Position numbers and translations under genes: made by a program. Of a stretch of 64,000 bases of DNA, positions 24,537-36,439 are shown piece by piece. The notes under the pieces were generated by a model that did no database searches, was not told the DNA's origin, and saw nothing but the letters and a program-made list of their open reading frames with translations. The stretch's first letter is position 1. The number at the start of each line of letters is the position of its first letter. Source of the DNA: Maratus speciosus (taxonomy: Eukaryota > Arthropoda > Arachnida > Araneae > Salticidae); contig OZ010792.1 of NCBI GenBank assembly GCA_963932465.1, positions 511,981,100 through 512,045,099 of the forward strand, written 5' to 3'.

Positions 24537-24956
24537 GGCTGTTCTCAAATCCAAAGAGTCAACTTTCTGACATAAGTTTTAATTCATTTTTGTTCGGAAA
24601 TGCATGAAACTAGAAAGTGTTGTTATTCAGAAACTATGTCATCGAACTGTTTTTTCCGTTTTCTTGTAAACGCGCAATAGATCTTTCAGAAAATACTGTC
24701 AAAGTTGACATTTTGAACCGAACTTCCGAACGAAAGAAGAAAATCCAGTTAGTAAGCGGAGAAAAATGCCGTGTCACCTGATCAAAATCGCTTATAACTC
24801 AATAGGTAATTGATTGATGAAAAAATGGGAAAAACAGCTCGATTCCAAATCGCTTCCTTGGACAGTCTTTCCAATTTTATATATTTCCGTTAAAAAATGA
24901 ATTTGTAAATGCGTCAAAACGTTTTCGCTTGTTGAGCAGAGCAGTTGAAAGCAGCC
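24537..24956. mobile_element. TTAA-type MITE with GGCTGTTCTCAA ends, copy A
   Basis: TTAC/TTAA flanks (24533-24536, 24957-24960). The left end GGCTGTTCTCAAATCC is mirrored by TTGAAAGCAGCC. A second, inverted copy is at 26380-26795. Non-coding. Confidence 0.6.
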
Positions 24957-25074
24957 TTAAAAGAATTCGTTTACAGGACTGAGTATGGGCCATAACTGCC
25001 GGATGTGCGTTTTCAGCTGTTACGTGCATTTAAAAACTAATTTTTAGTGTATTACGAGGTGTGTAAATCATATG

Positions 25075-25677
25075 CAGTGAAACCTCCCTGTGCAACCACC
25101 TCCCTGAACGACCATTTTTTCATGGAACAAAATTTATTCCCATAGGCTCAATACTAATTTTACCTCCATTCGGAGACCATCCCAGTTGAACTCCCTCCAT
25201 GAGCGACCCATTTCTATGAAAGAAATGAAACAAATTCCATTTTTTCCTGGTCGCTTAAAGAAGGTTTTATAAGTAAAATAATTTCGCAGGGCGTATTATT
25301 CATTAAACTTCTAAAGTAAGTTTTTTAACTTACTTTGACGACTTGATGACGAATTAAGAATGACGGTCAATAAAACTCCCCAGCCCTATTCTGTTAGGAA
25401 ACTCTCAAAGAAACAGATAAATTAATAAAATCAAAGCAAACGTCAATATATTCATTTTTTAAAATCTGCAGTAATTAACTTATGTAATTAACTTTTTTTT
25501 ATACTTAAAATTTTCTATTTTATCATAATGTCAAAAATAAATTTTAGTAACATTAATTGTTACCTATTGTCAACAATCAAAATCTAGATTTAAACATGAC
25601 CTCTATTAACAGACCACCTCTCAAAGCGACCAATTTCTATTGGAATGGAACGTGGTCGCTTAAGGGAGTTTTTACTG
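25075..25677. mobile_element. Tigger-type MITE, 603 bp
   Basis: Left end CAGTGAAACCTCCCTGTGCA; complement of the right end CAGTAAAAACTCCCTTAAGC. GCGACC and GTCGC motifs repeat at both subtermini. TA follows on the right; the left flank reads TG. Ends and composition fit a Tigger/pogo derivative without transposase. Confidence 0.7.
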
Positions 25678-25898
25678 TACAGAGAACCACGAAAGAATTT
25701 TCACACATTACCGCCTATGGGCGGCAATTGCTGAAAAGGAATTTTTACTGCGTTGTGTTATTTTTACTTTCTTCTATCTTTTCAAGAAGGTGTTGAATTT
25801 GTGAAATTTTTCGAATTCTGGTTTTCGACAGATTTACACGTTTTAGGGATCAGAATCGGAAAAATATGTTTTTACAAAATGTCTGTCTGTGTGTCTGT

Positions 25899-27292
25899 TA
25901 GAGGTCTGCACGGGCCCGTACCCGGCCCGCGGGCGGGCCGGGCCGGGCCGGGCCGGCGGAATGAAGGTGAATTTTCAAACGGGCTGGGCCGGCAGAATTA
26001 GGACAATTTTTTCAACGGGCCGGGCCGGGCCGGCAAAAAAATTAATCGGGCCTATCGGCCCGATATAAGAATTTAAGCGAAGCAGATAAAATACGAGCCA
26101 TTTTCAATGAATATGATTTTCTAGAGAAGTATAAATGTGCGTCACGAGCCGATGCGAATTTAACAACATCAATACAGAAATGTAACATGTCCATCTTAGA
26201 GATCGGCATCGCACAGTTACAAGATGTCTGATTCCGAGTTTAATTTTCTTTCAGCAGACTCGTGCCGGGACAGAACTGGTCTTAATCGATCTCAGGATGT
26301 GTAGAACAGTCATTGTGTTTTGTAGTATTAATAGTGATAATGAACTTCTCTGAACAGTATCTTTAGAAATATACCTTAAGGTGGTTCTCATATTCACTGC
26401 TCAACAATGCGAAGCTTTCAGAAACATTTTCTGACAAAATTTTTAACTATAAATGCATAAAATTGACAGGCCTGCCTATTGAAGGCATTTGGAAACGAAT
26501 AGCTTTTTCCATATTTGATAAATTACTTACAGAGATAACAGAGATTCCTGTCATGTGACTGTACGTTTTTCTCCTTTCCTGTGCTATCGCTTCCGGAAAT
26601 TCGATTCAAAACGCTAACTTTGACAGTATTTTCAGAAAGATATATTGCTTTTATCTATGAAAAAAAAAAAAAAAAAAAAAAAAAAAACGACATTTACGTA
26701 GCTTCTGAATAAGAATACCTGCCAATCTTCGTTTCCGAAAAGAAAGGAATTCATAAATGTGTCGAAATGCAGCTCCTTTGGATTTGAGAAAAGCCTTAAA
26801 AATGAGAGAAATATTTTTACAAATCTACTTTTTATTATACTGCTTCAAAAGTTATCATGTTTTTAATCCTTTATTCTGAACTACATTAATCTTTTAATGA
26901 ATCCTTATTTCCATTTTGAAATGTCTGTAGACACGATGGCTAAAACACTGTAAGTAATCGTTAATGTTGTGTGTTTTCTGTTTGGCGAACTTCATAGTAA
27001 TGTAAAATATACTGTAAAATGTTCTCATAAATATGTATGTAGTATTCATTAAAAGAATCTTAATTGTATGTTGAGAAAAAACGGATTTTTTTTTTTTTTT
27101 TTTTTGTAGAAATTGTGTCCTGCCGGGCCGGGCCTGTTTTAACTGATTTTTGTACGGGCCGGGCCGAGAACTGTAAAAATGCAGCCGGGCCGGGTTCGGG
27201 CCGTACTTCCAATTTTTACACCGGGCCGGGCCAAGGTAGCTTTCGTTCGGGCCGGGCCCGGGCCTGAAAATTCCGGCCCGTGCAGACCTCTA
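25899..27292. mobile_element. hAT element with GC-rich ends, exact 8-bp duplication
   Basis: GTGTCTGT flanks both sides (25891-25898, 27293-27300). Ends are TAGAGGTCTGCACGG and CCGTGCAGACCTCTA, followed inward by very GC-rich repeats of GGGCCGGGCC, contrasting with the AT-rich interior. No transposase found. A TTAA-type MITE (26380-26795) is nested inside. Related ends recur at 32142, 39058 and 46531. Confidence 0.92.
26380..26795. mobile_element. TTAA-type MITE with GGCTGTTCTCAA ends, copy B
   Basis: TTAA on both sides (26376-26379, 26796-26799). Left end GGTGGTTCTCA; right end TTTGAGAAAAGCC. Complementing the right half gives CTTTTCTCAAATCCAAAG, matching copy A at 24537. An A run (about 26659-26687) lies in the middle. 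Confidence 0.65.
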
Positions 27293-28476
27293 GTGTCTGT
27301 GCATCTGTGACTTTGTCTGTATGTGACACAAATTTTGTGGGCGCTCTATCTCAAGAACTAATGCATGGAATTTAATAAATTATATTCAGGTAGTCCCTGA
27401 TATAAATTGGTGCTGATTAGTTTTTGGTGTAAATCATCCAACAGGTGGCGCTGCTATGCTGCATTTTTGACGATTTCAGTAATATCTTTATCTCAAGAAC
27501 TAATAGATGGATTTTTATCAATTTCAGATTCAAGTGGTCCTTGATATGAGTTGGTGCTGATTACGTTTTGGTGTTAATCGACCAACAGGCCTTTTACTTT
27601 TCTGAATTTTTCACGATTTCCGCAATAGCTCTATCCCAAGAACTAATACACGAATTTTCGTCGAACTTCACATTCAGTTAGGCGTTGACACAAAGGTGTT
27701 GCTGATAAGGTTTTGGTGTTAATCTCTCTATAGGTGGCACTGCTATGCTGCCTTTTTCACTATTTTTGCAATAGCTACAAATTTTCAAAAACTAATACTA
27801 GCTACAAATTTTCAAAAACTAATACACGGATTTTCATCAAACTTCAGATTCAATCAGAACATTGACATAAATTGTCGCTGATTAGGTTTTATTGTAAATC
27901 ACACAACAGGTGGCGCTGCTGTGCTGCATTTTGCAGGATTTTCACGATTTTAGCATAGTCATATCTTAAAAACTAATGCACGGTATTTCATATCTTTAGA
28001 ATTCTCATGATGGGCATAGATTGCCTTTTATTTTTGCGCCACTATGTTAGCGATTTTTGAAGCATTAATATGTGGGATAGAAGTAAGTTTTCGTATTTGC
28101 ACATCCGATTAGTTTTAATGTGTTTTTAAATATATCCTTTCATTGTATGACCAAACTAGTCGGATGTACCAATCCCAAAACTTTCTTCTATCTCATACAT
28201 GTCAATACCTCAAAACTCGTTATTACTGTGCCAAAATTAAATGGCAATCTATGATCATCATGAGGATTTTAAAAAGATGAAATTCCGTGCATTAGTTCTT
28301 GAGATATGACTATCGCTGAAATCATGTAAATCCAGCAAAATGCAGCATAGCAGCGCCACCTATAGGGTGATTTACACCAGAATCTAATCATCATCAACTT
28401 ATGTGACCGTCTAACTGAATAATATGAAGTTTGGAGAAAATTCGTGTATTAATTCTTGAGATAGAGCTATTGCGGA

Positions 28477-29221
28477 CAGGGCCCGACTTAGACAGTGGGG
28501 GGGGGGGGCAAACATTATTCGGGCGGGCCCCTTCGATCTTTTGAAAATTTTCGTGAATTATGTTCAAATGACTAAAACTAAACTTCAATTTCATACCAAG
28601 TACTATTCACATCTGTATACAGTATAATACAAGAAAGATAACTTTAATAAACTATAGCATACATTTTTTTTTTTTTTTTTGTTATAGGAATATAAGGATA
28701 AATGTGAGCCGTTAAAATGTAAATACAGTTCTCCCAAGCTTTATTGACTTTTTGTGTTAATACTTTTCTATTTAACTTAATCTTTGTATACAATCAACAC
28801 GCATTTGGGTGATTCCATCATATAGAAAGGCAAGTGGTGGCATGCATTTAATAATAATAGCAACAAATGTCAATACTTGTTATGTTGTTACTGAATTCCC
28901 CATGATGCCTTAAAGTACTTTGGTATAAAGTTTCATAATATGAAAACAGAAAGCAACAGATAGCAGATGTGTGATATTACTGTAATATTTTATTAAAATT
29001 ATGTATTTAAAAAAATTTATGAAATCAGTAAGGAAGAAATTAAATATCAAAAAATGTAAAACACTTTAAATTAGAATCTGGCCACTTTTAGGTATTTTTT
29101 ATCATTTGGCTCTCCTTTAACTAAAACTTATATCTGCCCTTGGGGGGGCCCCCTCAAATCGGGGGGGGGGAGGGGGGGGCGGGGCAGCTGCCCCGCATGC
29201 CCCTGCATTAGTCGGGCCCTG
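28477..29221. mobile_element. hAT MITE, 745 bp, exact 8-bp duplication
   Basis: ATTGCGGA on both sides (28469-28476, 29222-29229). Ends CAGGGCCCGACTTAGACAG and, complemented, CAGGGCCCGACTAATGCAGG. Long G runs lie just inside both ends (about 28497-28508 and 29161-29183). The interior is AT-rich and non-coding. The site it entered is a unit of the 180-bp array. Confidence 0.92.
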
Positions 29222-29839
29222 ATTGCGGAAGTCATTACAAATGCAACATAGCAACACCACCTGTTGAGCGATTTACACCAATACATACTCACCAACAATA
29301 TTAATCAAGGTATACTTGAATCTGAAGTTTCATGAAAATTCGTGCATTATTTCTTGAAATAGAGATATTGAGGAAATCGTGCAAAACGCAGCACAGCAGC
29401 GCCACCTATTGGGATATTTACACCAACACGTAGCGAGCATCATTTCGTATCAAGGACTAACTGAATCTGAAGATTTATAAAAATCCGTGCATTAGTTCTT
29501 GAGATAGAGCTACTGCGGAAATCCTGCAAAATGCAGCATAGCAGCGCCACCTGTTGGGCGATTTACACCAAAAACTAATCAGCACCAATTTATATCAGGG
29601 ACTACCTGAATATAAATTTTTATTAAATTCCGTGCATTAGTTCTTGAGATAGAGCGCAAACAAAATTTGTGTCACATACAGACAGACGGGCAGACTCACA
29701 GACAGACATTTTGTAGAAACATGTTTCTTGGAATCTCTGATCCCTAAAACGTGTAAATCCGTCGAAAACGGGCAGTCGAAAATTTTCACGAATCCAATAC
29801 TTTCTTCCTGTAAAAATAGAAGAAAGTAAAAAGGAAATT

Positions 29840-30605
29840 TCTTAACAATGTTCTGATAATGTTAGAATCTATTTCGTAATCTATGCATGAATTTTCATTC
29901 TATCTTATTTTATCAATTTAACTGTCAGACGAGAAAAATACCTCTGATATTCTTTACATTAAAAATAAATGTAACACCCACTCTGATGATACCGAAAAAA
30001 AAAAGTGTAGCTGATATTTTTATCTTGGATACCGTATATCTTTTAATGTAAACGATGTCAGTTGGAGTGGCGGTTAATGTTTGACAAAGATAACTCCACA
30101 CATTTTTAGTGATTTATTTCTCGTTATATTTACGATGCTCTATATATCGCTTGCTTATTCGTAAAGTGACAGAATTTAAACACGTTGGAAATTTCACGTC
30201 AAGCGTGGCAAATGAGGTGCGTTCGTACTATAGCTAGTTTTTTAAATATTTTCTGCACCGCATATTGTACTGAATGTATATTTTAAGTGTACTTCAATAA
30301 GTGCATATCAATTTCATTCTTTTCGAAAGACTGTCACATCATTAAAATGCATTTGAAATATTTTTTTCCCCTTGGCTGTCATGTAATGGGAAACTTTTGA
30401 CTGTCCCTGTCATTAAACTATACATCCAATTTTAATAAAATTTGAAATGACTCGACAAAATATTACAATAATTATATATTTAAAATTTCAGACCATTCGG
30501 TTGTGCAGTTTTTGCTCTGTTATATGCGGACGGATAGACAGACAGACGGACGGACTGAACGACGATTATAGGTGCTACGTATTTATATAATTACGAACGC
30601 ACCTA
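29840..30605. repeat. Tandem-repeat arm ending in a 37-nt hairpin
   Basis: Contains CATTAAAATGCATTTGAAAT, GTCATGTAATGGGAAACTTT and CAGACCATTCGGTTGTGCAG, then GACGGATAGACAGACAGACGG and a terminal stem TAGGTGC (30569-30575)/GCACCTA (30599-30605). The terminal 37 nt are the exact reverse complement of 34389-34425. The array part is the same family as 34430-34850. Confidence 0.7.
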
Positions 30606-31016
30606 AAAATGAAATTATTCAGAAAATGCACAGAACTTTTTCAAGCAAGAAAACACTTTTCTTTTTTAAATTATTTAATCCTTTCTCCACTGGTTTCCCG
30701 ATCAAGGACATACTTTTTAGAAATTATTTAAGACTTTTTATTTAATTCAAAAGAATTTTACGAATTTTGTCTGCAGTATGAATATCAAACCTTTCCCTAT
30801 CAAAAGTACAGATACTAAGAAATCAAACCAATATATGAGTGAATATTTTTGAAGAAAAACTTCATTGAGAAAATTTTTAATCAAAATGGATGCTCTCGTC
30901 CAAGCAAGAGTTATTAAAATTATATAATTCTGATGTAATTTAATATCAGAAGTAGTTAAGTATAGTTATTATTTTGTTAAGAAAACTAGAAACTTTGATT
31001 AAAACTTGTCATGATA
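30606..31016. other. No feature recognised
   Basis: AT-rich, non-coding. Confidence 0.5.
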
Positions 31017-31024
31017 GTTATAAG

Positions 31025-31824
31025 TAAGGATCGACCGAAACAGGTTTTAAATACCGAAACCGAATTTCGGTGATGTTCCTATTTTCGGCCGAAAACGAAA
31101 ACGTCCGAAATTTTTTTAAGTAATTTAATTGTATGTATTAAAGTAATTAGTACATACATAAATGTACATAATTATTAATTAATTATACGTATTTATTAAA
31201 TATGCATAATTGTTAATTAATTATGCGTATCTATTAAATATACATAATCATTAGTTAATTATACGTGTGGCCCAAATTTGCTCTCTGTGCCTTAGACCCA
31301 AAACTTTTTGTTTTCATATAAAATAAAACGTTATTAATTCATCAACGACATAGAAAGATTTTAAGATTTTCTAATTATACGAATTTCATTTAATTAAACA
31401 AATATTTTACTTTTATGTATACACACTTCGATTTATCTTTTATAATGATTTCTGTAAATGATGATCTGTTATACTAGAACTTTCTCAAAGAGTATTCGAA
31501 ACACTTCTGCTGTTTCAAACTGAAAATTTTCTATTACTGTTATGTCTGGAACTTTTTAATGAGCACGTGAAAAAGTTTAGTTATATATGCATTGCTCTTG
31601 CTTTATAATTTGCATTCATGTCTTGAGTCAGTCATGACTGATAATTATAAACAACTAAGTTCGTAGCAATGGTGAATAATGCTGAAAATTTTCAAAGGAA
31701 GCAACGAAATTTTTGGAATACTGATAGTTTGGTCGAGTTTCGGTCCTGCCAAATTTTCAGTAGCATTTTCGTCGAAACTCAGATTTTGGGCCGAAAACGA
31801 AACCGAATTTTAGGTCGATCTCTA
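31025..31824. mobile_element. hAT element, 800 bp, exact 8-bp duplication
   Basis: GTTATAAG on both sides (31017-31024, 31825-31832). Left end TAAGGATCGACCGAAA; complement of the right end TAGAGATCGACCTAAA. CGAAACCGAATTT and GGCCGAAAACGAAA motifs repeat at both subtermini. Near 31165-31265 an AT-rich unit (ATAATTATTAATTAATTATA) repeats about three times. No transposase. Confidence 0.88.
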
Positions 31825-32029
31825 GTTATAAGTAATTATAATTTTGTTATAAAATTATTTTAAAACGTGTGTCCATGACGTTTCTCCGTTCTCTAACAAA
31901 AAATATTTTAACAAGAATTTTTTATTAGATGGTTTTGAGCTTACTGAGAGCTTTATTAACAACGTGTGAAAATTTCATAAGTTTTATTTCATTTTTTAAA
32001 TGTTGGTATTGAAAGGGCTAAAATGACGA

Positions 32030-32142
32030 TCATTTTTTTTTTCTACGGGACGGGCAAAACTTTTAATTTTTTTTACCGGGCTGCGCCAATATTTTTCTTT
32101 GTACGGGCCGGGCCTGCAAATTTCGGCCCGTGCAGACCTCTA
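32030..32142. mobile_element. Orphan right end of GC-ended hAT family
   Basis: ACGGGCCGGGCCTGCAAATT followed by CGGCCCGTGCAGACCTCTA matches the right terminus of 25899-27292. No matching left end is evident nearby, so this is a truncated or diverged copy. Confidence 0.6.
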
Positions 32143-32419
32143 CTGTGCTAGCGAATTTTGAAGATTTAACGTGTATAAGATAGAAAAAGTCCTTCCGGCC
32201 AGTGCCGGGAGGAAGAGGTAGCTTTCATATTCCTTATTTAAAAAAAGCCAACTTACATTATTCAAACACACGAAGCTCAATTAAGTGGAAACCGAATGTA
32301 GAGATTCAATACTAATTTTTATCAATACTACATCATTATGAATGAGAATTTCGCGAAATTAGTCAGCTTTATGCAAGCTGCTTTTATTTAAAGTAACTTA
32401 TATTTGGCTGCATAATTCG

Positions 32420-34200
32420 GCGATTTCTTAAAGTGCCTGCCATTTTAAGACAACATGGTGGATGAGGCTAACCAGTGAACTTGGTCGAGACCTTAGTAAT
32501 TGCTGTGCACATGCTCACTCACATCGGAATCGGTTGATATATACGAGTGCTGTCGCAGGCAAAAAATCAGATTTTTCAAAATGTCACCCACGTTAGAAAT
32601 TGAAACTGCTATATCTGAGCCATTTTTTAAGATAAAGACAAACAAAAAATGCTCCTGAATCCTTATATCAAGGTCAAATACTTAAGAAAGAAACCTTTTT
32701 CAATTTCTAATTTTTTTGCACCTCACTTTAAATATATATTTTTTTAATTTAATGACCGCCATTTTGAAACAAGATGGCTGATGAAGCTGACCAGCGAACT
32801 TGGTCGAGATATTGATGTATACTATCCACATGCCTTTTTACATCGAAATAGGTGAATACGTGTGGTATCGCGAGACAAATACAAGATCGTTTCAAAGTGT
32901 TATCCATGATAGAAATTCAAAGTGCTATAATTCAACCACTTTTTAAGATATAAACAAAAGAACAAATTTTCAGAAACAAAAACTGCTCCAGAATCTTTGT
33001 ATCAAGGCCAAACACATAAAAAAAATCTTTTTCATTTTCCAATTTTTTAATACCTCATTTTAAATTTTAAATTACATTTTTTTAATGGCAACCCTTTTGA
33101 AACAAGATGGCGAATGAAGCTGGCCAAAGAACTCGGTCGAGACATTGGTATGTACTATGTACAGACCAAGTTACATTCAAATCGGTTCATAAATACGCCT
33201 GTTATCGCGTGACAAAAATCAGGTCGTTTTAAAATGTCAGCCACAATAGAAATTCAAAATGTTATAACTCAGCCATTTTTTTAGATATAGACGAAACAAA
33301 ACCTGTTCCGGAATCTTTGTATTAAGGTCAAACACATACGAAAAAACTCTTTTTCATTTTCCAATTTTTTGGTATCTCATTTTAAATTTAATTTTTTTTA
33401 AATTTTTTTAAATGGCCGCCATTTTGAAACAAGATGGCGGATGAAGCTGGCCAACGAACTCGGTTGAGTTATTTGTATGTACTATGTACACACCAAGGTA
33501 CATCCAAATCGGTTCATAAATACGTCTGTTATCACGTGGCAAAAATCAGGGCGTTTCAAAATGCCAGCCACACTAGAAATTCAAAATGCTATAACTCAGC
33601 CATTTTTTAAGGTATAGACGAAACAAAAACTGCTCCCGAATCTTTTTATCGAGGTCAAACACATAAGAAAAAAATATTTTTTCAATTTTCAATTTTTTGG
33701 TACCACATTTCAAATTTAAATTTTTCTTAAAACTTTAAATGGCCGCCATTTTTAAACAAAATGGCGGATGAAGCTGGCCAACGAACTCGGTTGAGACATT
33801 GGTCTGTACTATGTATAAACGAAGTTACATCCAAATCGGTTCATAAATACGCCTTTTATCGCGTGACAAAATTCAGGACGTTTCAAAATGTCAGCTTCGT
33901 CAGAAATTCAAAATGCTATAACTCAGCCATTTTTTAAGATATAGACGAAACAAAAACTGCTACGGAGTCTTTGTATAAAGGTCAAATACATAAGAAAAAA
34001 ATATTTTTCCATTTTCAATTTTTTGGTACCACATTTCAAATTTTAAATTTTTTTTAAATTTTTAAATGGCCGCCATTTTGAAACAAAATGGCGGATGAAG
34101 CTGGCCAACGAACTCGGTCGAGACATTGGTATGTACTATGTACACACCGAATTACATCCAAATCGGTTCATAAATACGAGAGTTACAGTGTGACATAGGT
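32420..34200. repeat. ~326-bp tandem array, six units
   Basis: Units are marked by GCCGCCATTTTGAAACAAGA followed by TGGCGGATGAAGCTGGCCAA at about 32441, 32755, 33084, 33413, 33739 and 34066 (spacing 314-329 bp). Other conserved blocks: ACTCGGTCGAGACATTGGTA, ACATCCAAATCGGTTCATAA and ATGCTATAACTCAGCCATTT. The marker is itself a short palindrome (GGCCGCCAT...ATGGCGG). Copies to the left are more diverged. Confidence 0.9.
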
Positions 34201-34204
34201 CAGA

Positions 34205-34354
34205 TATATATATATATATATATATATATCAATTTTGAACGAAGGTGGTTTCGGGGTCTGGGGGTCATGATCGATGAAAATATACCAAAATTTTTTGAAA
34301 TCGCTTTCCTCCGAACGGCTGCAATAGGTAGCTTTTTGTAAAGAAAGCTACCTA
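34205..34354. repeat. TA tract and terminal hairpin closing the 326-bp array
   Basis: A TA microsatellite (about 34205-34229), then a unique stretch, then TAGGTAGCTTT (34325-34335) pairing perfectly with AAAGCTACCTA (34344-34354). It caps the 326-bp array in the way the other hairpins cap theirs. GGTAGCTTTC recurs near 32217 at the other side of the array. Confidence 0.65.
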
Positions 34355-34388
34355 AAACGTTTTGGGATTGGTACATCCGACTAGTTTT

Positions 34389-36390
34389 TAGGTGCGTTCG
34401 TAATTATATAAATACGTAGCACCTATAGTCGTCGTTCAGTCCGTCCGCATATAACAGAGCAAAAACTACCCAACCGAATGGTCTGAAATTTTAAATATAT
34501 AATTGTTGCAAAATTTTTTCGTGCCATTTCAAATTTAATGAAAATCGGATGTATAGTTTAATTACAGGGACATTCAAAAGTTTTCCGTTACATTACGACC
34601 ATTGGGAAAAAATTATTGCAAATGCATTATAATGATGTTACATCCTTCCGAATTGTCTGAAATTTTAAATATATAATTGTCGCATAATTTTCTCGAGTCA
34701 TTTCAAATTTTATGAAAATCGGATGTATAGTTTAATTATAGGGACATCCAAAAGTTTTTCGTTACATGACGGTCAATGGGGAAAAAAATATTTCAAGTGC
34801 ATTTTAATGATGTTACAGCGTTTCGAAAACAGAATGAAATTGATATGCACTTATGAAGTGTGCTAAAATATACATTCAGTAGAATATGGCGTGCAAAAAA
34901 TATTTATAAAACTAGTTATAGTACGAACGCATCTCATTTGCCACGTTTGACGTGCAATTTCCAACTTGTTTAATTCTAGCATAGCAGAAAGTAAGTGAAA
35001 TCGATTACAAAATTATCACTTTACATACAAAGTCCAAGTTAAGTTAAACCAGAAAGACAAATCATGCGTTAAGCATAGATTATGAAACAGTTTCTAACCC
35101 TTCCTGAATGCCTTAACAAAACTTCATTATTTAGGGAAATAAGTTAAATAAGATAACTAAGTAAACATTTTATAAAACGCATAAAACATTGGAAAAACTG
35201 ATTTTAGCAGTTACCGTACATAGCCAAATATGTATTACAACTCTTTTGAACAGCCCTGTATTTGATCTGCAGGTTGATATATAGACTATATAATGGGAAA
35301 ATTTAGTTTATCAAGAAAACGCGTAACAGGTTAAAATTTCTCTTTCAGTAATTTATAACTAATAGATGGAAACATACTTGAATACTTTTGTACAGCCCTG
35401 TAGTTTACCTGGTACCTTTATTACACGCCACTATATGTCTAAAATTTAATTCAAACTAAAACACTCTTAAAATTACTAAAATCACATTTCCAGAAATTAT
35501 CAACCATAGACGTCATGTATCCATAGACCATCATGTATCCAATTCTTTGCGTGGCCTGTATATCATTTTATCTATTTTCTACAAAAATTTCTTAGTAAAA
35601 TAAATTCAGGTCAGCGTGAAAATGCATAACTCATTTAAAACCCAACTGTAAGAAATTTACGCTCATACTCAGTAACCCTTACGAATTCTTTTCTGTAGCC
35701 CTCCCTGTATATGAATTAGTATAGCATTTATACACACTATATAGTATGCATAAATATAGTGAAACATAAAAGCGCATATCATAATTAAAAATGCATTTCA
35801 AGCAATCATTGCTAATATACAGTAATGCAGATACAATATAGTATCTGAAATCTTTTGTGTGTTCCTGTAAAGTGTAAATGCTATGCACTTCGTATTATAC
35901 ATGAAATAACTTATACTAAAGCTCAGCGACGTATATTAATTTCATTATATATAAAATAGTTTAAGATAATTCAAAACGCCGCAAACAATTACCCCCACCC
36001 CCATATCATTATGTAAAGGAATTCTTTTGTGTGGCCCTGTAAATGAATAGTAACTATTCTTTGCATAGCATATTCTACAAAATGCACATTTTAGTAGACT
36101 TCTTAAATGCATATGAATTTTATTATGTTTGAAAAAGTGTAACACCCTTAAAAATCATTTGAAACGATTTTTTCCCATTGGCCGTAATGTAACGGAAAAC
36201 TTTTGACTGTCCCTGTAAATGAACTAAACATGCTACAAGCTTCATTTGCAATAGGGATCGTGCTATGGTGGAGGTCACTAACATCCAAAATTTTCAGAAC
36301 GATCCGAGTATATTTACGAGAGTTAGAGCGCGAACAGACGGACAGACAAACCGAAGTCAAAAACACTTTTCAACTTTGTTGGAAAGTGTT
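34389..36390. repeat. Palindromic hairpin-capped repeat element, ~2 kb
   Basis: Left end hairpin TAGGTGC/GCACCTA (34389-34425), then CAGTCCGTCCGC and forward units (CAGACC/GGTCTGAAATTTTAAATA, AATGAAAATCGGATGTATAG, CATCCAAAAGTTTTYCGTTA). The right half, colinear with 997-1990, has units at spacing of about 140-176 bp up to 36205 and ends with a CGGACAGACAAACC tract and a stem AACACTTTTCAAC/GTTGGAAAGTGTT (36362-36390). GTTTTCCGTTACATTACG near 34580 is mirrored near 36185, so the arms converge. Short open frames are incidental. Confidence 0.7.
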
Positions 36391-36439
36391 AATTAAAAGA
36401 GTGCAAAAAATAGAAAGGGAAGCAAATGAAAACTCTTCG

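Larger units (their letters stand above)
25765..29828. repeat. Palindromic hairpin-capped repeat element with two hAT insertions
   Basis: Both outer ends carry TACTTTCTTC: at 29798-29828 it forms a perfect 10-bp stem with GAAGAAAGTA; at 25765-25795 the matching stem is decayed. Inward from each end are ACGTTTTAGGGATCAGA-like text, a GTCTGTCTGTG tract, then ~180-bp units (CTCAAGAACTAATGCACGG, GGTGCTGATTAGGTTTTGGT, CAACAGGTGGCGCTGCTATG). Units run forward at about 27300-28000 and in reverse at about 28210-29690, meeting at a centre near 28110. Two hAT elements (25899-27292, 28477-29221) interrupt the arms; without them the element is about 1.9 kb. No coding sequence recognised. Confidence 0.8.

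Noticed and set aside
25753..26001. Gly/Arg-rich frame near 25.9 kb, and a similar one at 27064-27267
   Set aside because: They are translations of the GGGCCGGGCC ends of the 25899-27292 hAT element.
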